Below are positions 1 through 5,195 of a stretch of DNA of 7,793 nt, piece by piece. Within the stretch, counting starts at the first letter, position 1. The number at the start of each line of letters is the position of its first letter. Below the pieces are notes generated by a model. It searched no databases and was not told the origin of the DNA. It saw nothing but the letters and a program-made list of their open reading frames with translations. The DNA comes from an archaeon (GTDB lineage: Archaea; Thermoproteota; Nitrososphaeria; Nitrososphaerales; Gagatemarchaeaceae), in NCBI GenBank assembly GCA_021822995.1, contig JAKAPN010000046.1, positions 1 through 7,793 on the forward strand. Direction: 5' to 3'. Made by a program: the position numbers and the translations under genes.

Positions 1-108
1 CGCCTCCCCTCCAGTCCTGAGGTTGACCGTCCTGGGTTCCTGCATCTCAGCAATCTCGCCTTCGGCGTCCACCCTTCTCATGCCGTCCCGCAGATCGCGT
101 ACGTTCAT
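1..108 (-). CDS. RPA/OB-fold single-stranded DNA-binding protein, N-terminal fragment
   Basis: This is a partial gene on the minus strand that continues past the left edge, so only the first 36 residues are visible. They begin MNVRDLRDGMRRVDAEGEI and run on through EPRTVNLRTGGEA. This matches the start of archaeal RPA-like ssDNA-binding proteins: a short lead-in with a DL..GM..V motif, then the first strands of an OB fold with the recurrent EPR-x-V-N-x-R-x-GG pattern. The family coats single-stranded DNA in replication and repair. An in-frame ATG also exists at 123 (five extra residues). I prefer the ATG at 108 because the TATA-like box at 133-140 is centred about 28 bases upstream of it and only 13 bases from 123, and because the family usually starts just before this motif. 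The family call comes from pattern recognition; the rest of the OB domain is outside the window. Confidence 0.72.
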   Translation of the reverse strand, partial: MNVRDLRDGMRRVDAEGEIAEMQEPRTVNLRTGGEA

Positions 109-123
109 GTGAATGCTGGTCAT

Positions 124-597
124 CCAGTGGCATTATTTAACATTGAAAGCCGAGTTCCAATAACGGCCGTGAACGAGCCAGTCAAGTACCTGCAACTCGA
201 GATAGAGCCAATAAACCGGAGCCAAACCATCGACTGAGCGGAGATGAAGTCCAGGTATCTGGACTCCTATCAATCCCCCCTATGCGTCAACGGCGCGTTC
301 TGGCGGAGACGCAATGAGCCCAAGGTGAGAACGACAGACAAAATTAGGTGGCTCATTTGTACGATTCACACGTTCTTGAAATCGAAGTGATCAGACGATG
401 GATGAACAGGAGGCTCAAAGGCCTCTCTGCCCCCATCATATGCGATGCGGTCAAATCCGGCCGACCCATCCTAAACCCCACGTGGTTCCGGTCCTCCTTC
501 CCTAACAAATTCAAAATGGGTATTTAGATTAGAAACCGGAGAACCGGTCTTGATACCGAGGATTCCAGGTTCACGCCCTTGCACTTGTGATAGAAGA
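124..597. other. Gene-poor stretch with no recognisable gene
   Basis: These 474 bases lie between the RPA-like start and the 3' end of the exported-protein operon. I recognise no gene, RNA or mobile element in them. Two short plus-strand frames are open: an ATG frame at 244-390 (48 residues, with GGAG almost touching its start) and a GTG frame at 348-527 (59 residues, rich in Arg and Trp). They overlap in different phases and resemble no family I know. A 5-bp hairpin (ACCGG, AGAA loop, CCGGT) lies at 535-548. Base composition is AT-richer than the right-hand three quarters of the window. It may be decayed coding sequence, but the sequence does not prove that. Confidence 0.5.
133..140 (-). promoter_or_regulatory. 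TATA box for the RPA-like gene
   Basis: On the minus strand this reads TTAAATAA, centred about 28 bases upstream of the ATG at 108. It predicts a transcript starting at or next to that ATG (leaderless). It overlaps a 13-base sequence repeated at 2064-2076. Confidence 0.5.
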
Positions 598-1431
598 CTA
601 GGTGGAAGTTTCGGTGTTCTCTGTGGATTTTACGGTGTAGAGGTACATTGAACCATACGATGTCCCAAATTCACTTGTTGGGTTCTGGTAGAGATTCAAC
701 GTTTCGCCGGTTTGCGTCGTGGTCAACGCATAGTAGAACTTGTTGTAATTACTTACGAAATCGATGTACCCTGAGAAAATCTCTGATTGTAGGGGGGCAA
801 AAGAGGCATGGGGGTAACTTGTGTCGTAACCTACAATCACTCCTTCCACTTGGTTGATGTAGTTGACAGAGCCGATACCCGAAGGATAGGAACACGTCAT
901 AGAGTTGCTGTAGTAAACAGTGCCTCCTTTGAAAACGGTTAGGGCGTTCTTCACTTGACTGCTTGCTGTCAAGAAGTACTCTTCTTGGATTCCCATACCC
1001 GAACTATTGATGTTGATCGCATTACCAGGGAGGACACTGAGCGTGCAGAACTGTGGACCATAGGAGCCGTTCCAAGCTTCTATTTGAGACTGGACCACCC
1101 ACGCTCCAGGATTCGAGAGGTATTGATCCACCAAATCAACGTAACCTTGAATCCACCAAGCATAGGCGCAACGAGTCCCGCATCCAGTTGATCCGCCGTT
1201 TATCAACGAATTAAGCTGCACGCTGAACCTCCCAATTGGATTGCTGAAATCGAATGTGCTATACGTCGTCATTTCTACCCTTGCCCACGATCCGATATCG
1301 CTGGATGTATTGGAAGTTACAATCTGGGTGTTGGGATCTTGCCCATTTGAGGCGAGCGCGGCCGCGGGCTGGAACAGTATCAAAGAAAGCAAGAGTGCGC
1401 TGAAGAGCGCGAGCCGGACTCTGGATAACAA
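598..1431 (-). CDS. Exported protein of unknown function, 277 aa
   Basis: I do not recognise the family. Residues 1-27 form a clear Sec-type signal peptide: Arg4 and Arg6, a hydrophobic core rich in Leu and Ala, then an AALA-SNG junction. The mature part is rich in Ser, Thr, Asn, Tyr and Gly, as in extracellular archaeal proteins. Four Cys (84, 88, 129, 180), including a CGTRC pair, could form two disulfides. N-glycosylation sequons are visible at Asn41, Asn121 and Asn142. An aromatic segment with YAWWIQGYVDLV near residues 90-101 hints at a beta-rich fold, but this is only a guess. The start is TTG at 1431. An in-frame stop lies five codons upstream and there is no ATG before the signal peptide. 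It lies 22 bases downstream of the 1454-1951 gene and is probably co-transcribed with it. No Shine-Dalgarno is evident. GC content is unusually low. Confidence 0.75.
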   Translation of the reverse strand: MLSRVRLALFSALLLSLILFQPAAALASNGQDPNTQIVTSNTSSDIGSWARVEMTTYSTFDFSNPIGRFSVQLNSLINGGSTGCGTRCAYAWWIQGYVDLVDQYLSNPGAWVVQSQIEAWNGSYGPQFCTLSVLPGNAININSSGMGIQEEYFLTASSQVKNALTVFKGGTVYYSNSMTCSYPSGIGSVNYINQVEGVIVGYDTSYPHASFAPLQSEIFSGYIDFVSNYNKFYYALTTTQTGETLNLYQNPTSEFGTSYGSMYLYTVKSTENTETST

Positions 1432-1453
1432 GCGCCTAGATGTCCATTAACGT

Positions 1454-1951
1454 TCACTTGGGCCCTCCACCAACCGAAACAGATTCGCCAGTCACATTAT
1501 ATCCTCCATCTTGGAAGGGCACCTGAACATCGATAGACTGAATCCAGTTTCCACTCACATTCGGGTCCGCACAAGTCGTGGCCTTACCAAAAGTTACGAA
1601 ACCCAATTCAATCCCATTTGGAAGATATGTCGTGGTTCCATTGAAATATATACTATGATTCGTGAAGTTGTTATATGAGAGAAGTGTGTATGGTAAACCA
1701 CCGGCTGCAGATTCGAAACCCTGTGACTGTACGACTTTCTGGACCAAGACCGCCACACCGGAAGGAGTTCCAGGTGGAAGGTTACAAGTGAGACCATTGA
1801 TTATATAGGTGTAAGGGCTCAAGGACGCTTGGGCAGTGCGGGTAGACGATTGAAGAAGATAAGATCCGGCAACGACAGTTCCAGCAACTATTACTATAGT
1901 GACTGCGAAGACTCTCGTTGAAATCTCCCCACCTGCCCTAGTCACCCTCAT
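1454..1951 (-). CDS. Membrane-anchored or exported sequon-rich protein of unknown function, 165 aa
   Basis: The family is not recognised. A basic N-terminus with Arg at 2, 5 and 13 leads into a single hydrophobic segment at about residues 14-33. This could be an uncleaved anchor or a signal peptide. The remaining 130 or so residues would lie outside the cell. This part has two Cys (56 and 127), which may form a disulfide, and five N-x-S/T sequons at Asn95, 98, 104, 131 and 152. Three of these fall within ten residues, a very high density for a small protein. The ATG at 1951 is supported by a TATA-like box at 1974-1981 centred 27 bases upstream, which suggests a leaderless transcript. It is first in an operon with the exported 277-residue protein 22 bases downstream, so the two may be partners. 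Local GC falls to about one third in places, far below the genes to the right. Confidence 0.72.
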   Translation of the reverse strand: MRVTRAGGEISTRVFAVTIVIVAGTVVAGSYLLQSSTRTAQASLSPYTYIINGLTCNLPPGTPSGVAVLVQKVVQSQGFESAAGGLPYTLLSYNNFTNHSIYFNGTTTYLPNGIELGFVTFGKATTCADPNVSGNWIQSIDVQVPFQDGGYNVTGESVSVGGGPK

Positions 1952-1973
1952 ATATCGTATATTACCACTCAGT

Positions 1974-1981
1974 CCTTAAAG
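1974..1981 (-). promoter_or_regulatory. TATA box for the 1454-1951 exported-protein operon
   Basis: The minus strand reads CTTTAAGG here, centred 27 bases upstream of the ATG at 1951, consistent with leaderless transcription. A second AT-rich patch nearer the start (about 1951-1966) is too close to serve this ATG. Confidence 0.5.
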
Positions 1982-2100
1982 GGCTTTGGCAATCTTATAC
2001 CACGAATCCGAACCCCTCGATTTGTGCTGCAATCTGGCAACGACCTGGTTATTCATAAGCCGCATTTAACATTGAAGCGGCGTAAACCACGCTGGAAACC

Positions 2101-2107
2101 ATTTAAT
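2101..2107 (+). promoter_or_regulatory. TATA box for the GlcNAc-1-phosphate transferase gene
   Basis: ATTTAAT is centred about 29 bases upstream of the TTG at 2133 and predicts a transcript starting within a few bases of that codon. This favours TTG 2133 over the downstream ATG at 2157. A GAAGGA run just before the TTG could also act as a ribosome-binding site if a short leader exists. Confidence 0.45.
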
Positions 2108-2132
2108 CAGAAAGGAATCGGCTGAAGGAACG

Positions 2133-3167
2133 TTGGCTTTGGGCCTCGCCGAAGGAATGTCGCTCTTCATCACATTCGCCGTCCCCATGGCTCTGATGCT
2201 GCTCCTAATGCCTCCGTATCTGAAGTACCTCAGGAGGGTCGGCAAGGTTTCAGACGACATGCACAAGACCCCCCCGGTAAAGGTTCCCGAACCGGCGGGG
2301 CCGCTGCTCTTCGTTGCCGCTCTCGTGGGCGAGCTCGTCGCCGGGTGGTTCTTCCATTCGCTGATCCCAGTCGCAGTCGGACTCGGGGCCGGGGTGGCTT
2401 TTGCCGTGGGGCTCGCTGACGACCTCTACGTGCTGGGTGGGAAGACAAAACCTCTGTTGCTGCTCCTGGCAGGCCTGGCCTTCGTCGGAATGGGCGGTTA
2501 TGTGCAGAACCTCTACAAGCCGGACCTCACATTCCCGCTGTTGGGTGACACGAGTCCGCACTTCATAATCTACACCGCACTCGCCGTTGTCGCCTTCCCT
2601 GTCGTCGCCAACGCGTTCAACATGATGGACGCCTTCAACGGGGAGATATCCTGGTTCTCCCTCCTCACTTCGCTGGCTCTTCTCGTTGGGGTCGTCTTGC
2701 ACCAGGCTTTCTCGGCCGGGTTCTCGACCGCCAGGGTGGCCTCGGTTCTCCCGCTGGTGGCTGTGTCTATGGCGTTCCTGGTCTACAACAGATATCCCGC
2801 AAGGGCGTTCGACGGGGACAGCGGTAGCCTGATGTTCGGAGCCATGTTCGCGGGGCTCGCCATAACCGGGGGCGTCGAAGTTGCGGCGATAATCGCAATC
2901 GTCCCCGCGATACTGAACTCGTTCTATACCCTATCGAGCGTCAGAGGGTTCGTCGAGCGCCGGAAGATGCGCTCTAGGCCGACTTTCATCGGGAGCGACG
3001 GCCTTCTTCACGCGTCTACCGAGAAGGACGCTCCCAACACCCTGGTGCGCTTGGTGCTCCTGGCTTCGCCCCTTTCAGAAAGGGACCTTGTGAGGAGCAT
3101 AGTCGCCCTGACTGCCGTCGCCTGCGCCTTTTCAATTGGAATATCTGTCCTGACTTGGGTGTACTAG
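2133..3167 (+). CDS. UDP-GlcNAc:dolichyl-phosphate GlcNAc-1-phosphate transferase (Alg7/AglH-like, PNPT family)
   Basis: The protein is predicted to transfer GlcNAc-1-phosphate (or a related HexNAc-1-phosphate) from its UDP form to a polyprenyl/dolichyl phosphate in the membrane, the first step of lipid-linked glycan assembly for N-glycosylation. It has 344 residues and roughly ten hydrophobic segments, as expected for the polyprenyl-phosphate N-acetylhexosamine-1-phosphate transferase family. Family landmarks appear in order: DDMHK (41-45) then VPEPAG (51-56); the Asp pair in GLADD (93-97); the N-x-x-N-x-x-D-x-x-N-G box at 159-169; YNRYPARAF then GDSGS (217-231); and a basic cytosolic loop ending with HASTEKDAPN near 292-301. 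VPEPAG and the C-terminal His/Asn loop are closer to the archaeal/eukaryotic Alg7 branch than to MraY or WecA. The start is TTG; the ATG at 2157 would remove eight residues. The next gene begins one base after the stop. The donor sugar cannot be read from the sequence. Confidence 0.88.
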   Translation: MALGLAEGMSLFITFAVPMALMLLLMPPYLKYLRRVGKVSDDMHKTPPVKVPEPAGPLLFVAALVGELVAGWFFHSLIPVAVGLGAGVAFAVGLADDLYVLGGKTKPLLLLLAGLAFVGMGGYVQNLYKPDLTFPLLGDTSPHFIIYTALAVVAFPVVANAFNMMDAFNGEISWFSLLTSLALLVGVVLHQAFSAGFSTARVASVLPLVAVSMAFLVYNRYPARAFDGDSGSLMFGAMFAGLAITGGVEVAAIIAIVPAILNSFYTLSSVRGFVERRKMRSRPTFIGSDGLLHASTEKDAPNTLVRLVLLASPLSERDLVRSIVALTAVACAFSIGISVLTWVY

Positions 3168-3168
3168 C

Positions 3169-3420
3169 TTGAAGCTACTCCCCCTGTTCTTTATCGAACT
3201 GGTCGCCTTCCTGCTGATAATAGTGGAAACCTATGCCTTCTTCATATTGGTGGTCCCACTCGGTCCCATACCTCACAGCATAACCGACTACACCTCGCTG
3301 GCGCTGCTGAAGGTGTTCCTCATCGTGGTGCTAGGTGCCGTCTGGTTCTTCGTGCTGGACGAGCTCACAAATCTGTACGTGCGCTCTAAGATCGGGCGTT
3401 CTCCCACTCTTTCATCTTAG
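3169..3420 (+). CDS. Small two-helix membrane protein, unknown function, 83 aa
   Basis: The family is not recognised. Two hydrophobic segments are visible, at about residues 4-30 and 44-63, separated by a short polar loop (HSITDYTS). An acidic-then-basic tail follows (DELTNLYVRSK), so both termini are probably on the cytoplasmic side. The TTG start lies one base after the stop of the GlcNAc-1-phosphate transferase, with GGGTG about 8-10 bases upstream as a possible ribosome-binding site. This spacing strongly suggests co-transcription and perhaps a partner or stabilising role, but nothing in the sequence gives a function. Its last 35 bases overlap, tail to tail, the 3' end of the acyltransferase gene on the other strand. 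Confidence 0.65.
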   Translation: MKLLPLFFIELVAFLLIIVETYAFFILVVPLGPIPHSITDYTSLALLKVFLIVVLGAVWFFVLDELTNLYVRSKIGRSPTLSS

Positions 3421-3874
3421 CGTCGAACTCTTTCCTGGTATATGCCACCCTTGCCGGGACTCCCATGACGACCTTCCCGGCAGGGACGTCTTTCGTGACC
3501 ACCGCTCCCATCGCTACGACCGCTCTTTTTCCCACTCTGACCCCTGCCTTGATCACCGCGCGGGCTCCTATGACCGCGCCGTCCTCAATCGTGACCCCGA
3601 TCATCTTCTTGCTGGGCGGATACGGGTCGTTGGTCAATACTGCGGCCGGCCCAAGGAACACGTTCTTTCCTATCCTCGACATCGGCGGAATGTAGACGCT
3701 GCCTTCGATCATAGTCCCGCTCCCGACCTTCACGTCGTAGTCGACGTGAGCTAGGGAACCGATCTTGACGTTGTCGCCTATTACCGTTCCTGACCCTACA
3801 TATGCGAAGTGCCAGATTCTGACGTTCCTGCCGAGCTTGGCGTCGGGGGACACGAAGTTCGTGACTTTCTTCAT
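3386..3874 (-). CDS. Left-handed beta-helix sugar N-acetyltransferase (WbpD/WlbB-like)
   Basis: This 162-residue protein consists largely of hexapeptide repeats of the form (I/V/L)-G-x-x-x-x, for example VGSGTVIGDNVKIG at 26-39, IGKNVFLG at 68-75 and VGKRAVVAMGAVV further on. This is the left-handed beta-helix of acyl-CoA-dependent acyltransferases. FLGPAAVLTNDPYP at 73-86 and the closing VVMGVPAR are hallmarks of the subgroup that acetylates 3-amino-UDP-sugars, such as WbpD/WlbB, which make UDP-2,3-diacetamido-2,3-dideoxy-glucuronate. Active enzymes are trimers in the cytosol. It is somewhat shorter than the roughly 190-residue bacterial enzymes. The ATG at 3874 overlaps the stop of the oxidoreductase gene by 4 bases, and a GGTG lies 8 bases upstream, so translation is probably coupled. 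The acetyltransferase fold is certain; the exact substrate is inferred from the neighbour. Confidence 0.85.
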   Translation of the reverse strand: MKKVTNFVSPDAKLGRNVRIWHFAYVGSGTVIGDNVKIGSLAHVDYDVKVGSGTMIEGSVYIPPMSRIGKNVFLGPAAVLTNDPYPPSKKMIGVTIEDGAVIGARAVIKAGVRVGKRAVVAMGAVVTKDVPAGKVVMGVPARVAYTRKEFDAKMKEWENARS

Positions 3875-4809
3875 TCGATGTACACCGGAGTCCCTGAAGA
3901 ACTGGACGCCAAAGCTGCTTCTGCGACCCTAAGTACGTTGAGGCCGTCCTTTCCTGTCACGATGGGCTCCCTCTTCTCGCTGATGGCATCGGTGAACCCT
4001 CTCAACTCGAGCATCAGGGGTTCCTGCACCGGCCTCGTCGGTACCGTGGTCGACGACCCTTCATGTATGCTCGTCTGCTGCGTCACGAAATCGACGTCGA
4101 CGACCCCGCCCGAAAAGACAGCGCTGAGCGTCCTGACGCGGTTTGGTGTGATCCAATTGGTGACCAGAAACGCTGTCTTCTGACCTGAGAACCCCATCAG
4201 GATGGTCGCGAAGTCCTCATGCTCCATGGGGGGGTAAAACGCCCCAACCCTGGCATACACGACTTTGGGGACTTCTCCGAACAGCCAGCATGCGGTATCG
4301 ATATCGTGGACCGAGGCGTCCTTCACTATCCCCACGTCGCTAATGTTCTGTCCTCGCCTGTTTTCCCGATGGAACTCCAAGAGGACAGGGTCGCCCAACT
4401 TGCCGTCAGAAATCATCTGCTTAAGCGCGGTGATGGGAGGGTTGAACCTCTCGATGAACCCCACCGTGAGGAACCTGTTCGCGCTCTTCGCCGCATCGAT
4501 GAGGCGCTCCCCGTCCTTCACGTTGGTGGTCATCGGCTTCTCGACCAGGGTGTGGACGCCGGCGGCGAGCGCCTGCGTCGCCATCTGGAAGTGGGTCGAG
4601 GCAGGGGTGCAGATCGTCACGCCGTCGAGCTTCTCCTTGTTCAGCATCGTGTCCAACGAAGTATATCCGGGGACGTGGAACTTCCTCGAGAATGAATCGG
4701 CTCGCTGCTGGTCTACATCACACACGGCGGCAAGGCACTGCAGCTCGTTAAACACCCGTACGTGGTTCTTTCCCCAGCCGCCGGTGCCGATCACGCCGAT
4801 TCGGACCAT
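3871..4809 (-). CDS. Gfo/Idh/MocA-family nucleotide-sugar oxidoreductase (WbpB or UDP-GlcNAc 3-dehydrogenase-like)
   Basis: This is a 312-residue NAD(P)-dependent oxidoreductase, cytosolic, with an N-terminal Rossmann domain and a C-terminal alpha/beta domain. Visible landmarks are the dinucleotide motif GVIGTGGWGKNH (5-16), the acidic end of the second strand (CDVD, 30-33), the EKP motif (90-92) with its conserved Lys, and the D-x-x-x-HDID block at 164-171 holding the usual catalytic His. Family members oxidise C3 of UDP-GlcNAc or UDP-GlcNAc-uronate, giving a 3-keto sugar for an aminotransferase. The WbpD-like acetyltransferase just downstream (4-base overlap) supports that role, but the aminotransferase is not in this window. 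An ATG at 4830 would add seven residues. I prefer 4809 because the TATA-like box at 4834-4841 is centred 28 bases upstream of it and the family normally starts at MVRIGVIG. Confidence 0.87.
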   Translation of the reverse strand: MVRIGVIGTGGWGKNHVRVFNELQCLAAVCDVDQQRADSFSRKFHVPGYTSLDTMLNKEKLDGVTICTPASTHFQMATQALAAGVHTLVEKPMTTNVKDGERLIDAAKSANRFLTVGFIERFNPPITALKQMISDGKLGDPVLLEFHRENRRGQNISDVGIVKDASVHDIDTACWLFGEVPKVVYARVGAFYPPMEHEDFATILMGFSGQKTAFLVTNWITPNRVRTLSAVFSGGVVDVDFVTQQTSIHEGSSTTVPTRPVQEPLMLELRGFTDAISEKREPIVTGKDGLNVLRVAEAALASSSSGTPVYIE

Positions 4810-4833
4810 CGATTTCGCCGTCAGTGCCATGCT

Positions 4834-4841
4834 GATAAAGG
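4834..4841 (-). promoter_or_regulatory. TATA box for the oxidoreductase-acetyltransferase operon
   Basis: The minus strand reads CCTTTATC here, centred 28 bases from the ATG at 4809 but only about 8 bases from the ATG at 4830. It therefore argues for the shorter protein and a leaderless mRNA. Confidence 0.45.
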
Positions 4842-4845
4842 GTTA

Positions 4846-4890
4846 GCGCCTCCGAGGGAGGCAGCAGACCTGGGCCCGGGTCAGAGGCGC
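4846..4890. repeat. Nested inverted repeat in the divergent promoter region
   Basis: Outer arms GCGCCTC (4846-4852) and GAGGCGC (4884-4890) are perfect reverse complements. Between them, positions 4868-4881 form a second, nearly perfect palindrome centred on GGGCCC (seven pairs, one of them G-T). It lies between two divergent operons and upstream of both TATA boxes, so an operator for a dimeric regulator or a DNA/RNA structural element is possible. Confidence 0.45.
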
Positions 4891-4937
4891 CTGCGTGCCG
4901 CGGTCTGGATGTTGCCATGCGCTTTCAACATTCTAGA

Positions 4938-4945
4938 ATTAAATA
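4938..4945 (+). promoter_or_regulatory. TATA box for the Rieske / cytochrome b-like operon
   Basis: ATTAAATA is centred 26-27 bases upstream of the ATG at 4968, giving a predicted leaderless transcript. It is directly preceded by the palindrome ATTCTAGAAT (4930-4939) and followed by GGAATTCC (4952-4959). Either could be a regulator site overlapping the promoter. Confidence 0.55.
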
Positions 4946-4967
4946 GAATCCGGAATTCCATGCCGTC

Positions 4968-5192
4968 ATGCACAGGCTCTCTCTGATATCGCTCGTCGCG
5001 CTTGTAGCTGTGGGAGGGATCCTGGCCGCAACTGTGTTTGTGCACCCTGCCTCCCTGTTTTCACCGGCGCAGTCCCAAACTGCGCCGCAGGCGCCGGGAG
5101 CGACCGGCACGGGATCTAACAGCACCCTCCTCTCCCAGCCTCCGGCGTCGCAGACCGGCGGAGATGACGGCGGCGGTTCCCCCGACAGTTAG
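4968..5192 (+). CDS. Small membrane-anchored Pro/Ser/Gly-rich protein, 74 aa
   Basis: Not recognised as a known family. Residues 5-25 form one hydrophobic segment after a short basic N-terminus (MHR), so the protein is either anchored or exported. The remaining 45 or so residues are low-complexity, rich in Pro, Ser, Gln, Thr, Ala and Gly, and end in an acidic GGDDGGGSPDS tail. There is one sequon (NST), no Cys and no heme-binding CxxCH. It is the first gene of a three-gene operon: the next start lies three bases after its stop. An accessory or tether role in a membrane redox complex is possible, but only by position. The ATG at 4968 is supported by a TATA-like box 27 bases upstream. The ATG at 4960 is in another frame. 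Confidence 0.65.
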   Translation: MHRLSLISLVALVAVGGILAATVFVHPASLFSPAQSQTAPQAPGATGTGSNSTLLSQPPASQTGGDDGGGSPDS

Positions 5193-5195
5193 TCG

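Noticed and set aside
1..237. Plus-strand frame open from the window edge to a TGA at 235-237 (78 codons), antisense to the RPA-like start
   Set aside because: The minus-strand reading matches the RPA/OB-fold N-terminus and has a well-placed TATA box. The plus-strand peptide resembles nothing I know and has only late start codons.
535..585. tRNA-like 3' half: a hairpin followed by a CCAGGTTCACGCC stretch resembling a T-arm
   Set aside because: The loop lacks the conserved A58, the T-stem has a mismatch, and no matching acceptor, D-arm or anticodon arm can be drawn.
955..1191. Plus-strand open frame inside the exported 277-aa gene
   Set aside because: It is a shadow of the minus-strand gene, which has a clean signal peptide and a sensible secreted composition.
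1454..1951. Archaeal type IV pilin-like (class III) signal in the 165-aa protein
   Set aside because: The sequence before the hydrophobic segment (RAGGEISTR) does not give a clear prepilin cleavage site directly before the helix, because an Arg at position 13 intervenes. A plain anchor or signal peptide fits better.
2250..2702. Minus-strand 150-codon frame opposite the GlcNAc-1-phosphate transferase
   Set aside because: It is highly charged with no recognisable domain, and the plus strand holds all the PNPT-family motifs.
3335..3754. Plus-strand 139-codon frame opposite the acetyltransferase
   Set aside because: It is His/Arg/Asp-rich noise antisense to clear hexapeptide repeats.
4265..4846. 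Plus-strand 193-codon frame opposite the Gfo/Idh/MocA gene
   Set aside because: The minus strand carries the GxGGxG, EKP and HD motifs; the plus-strand frame is a GC-rich shadow.
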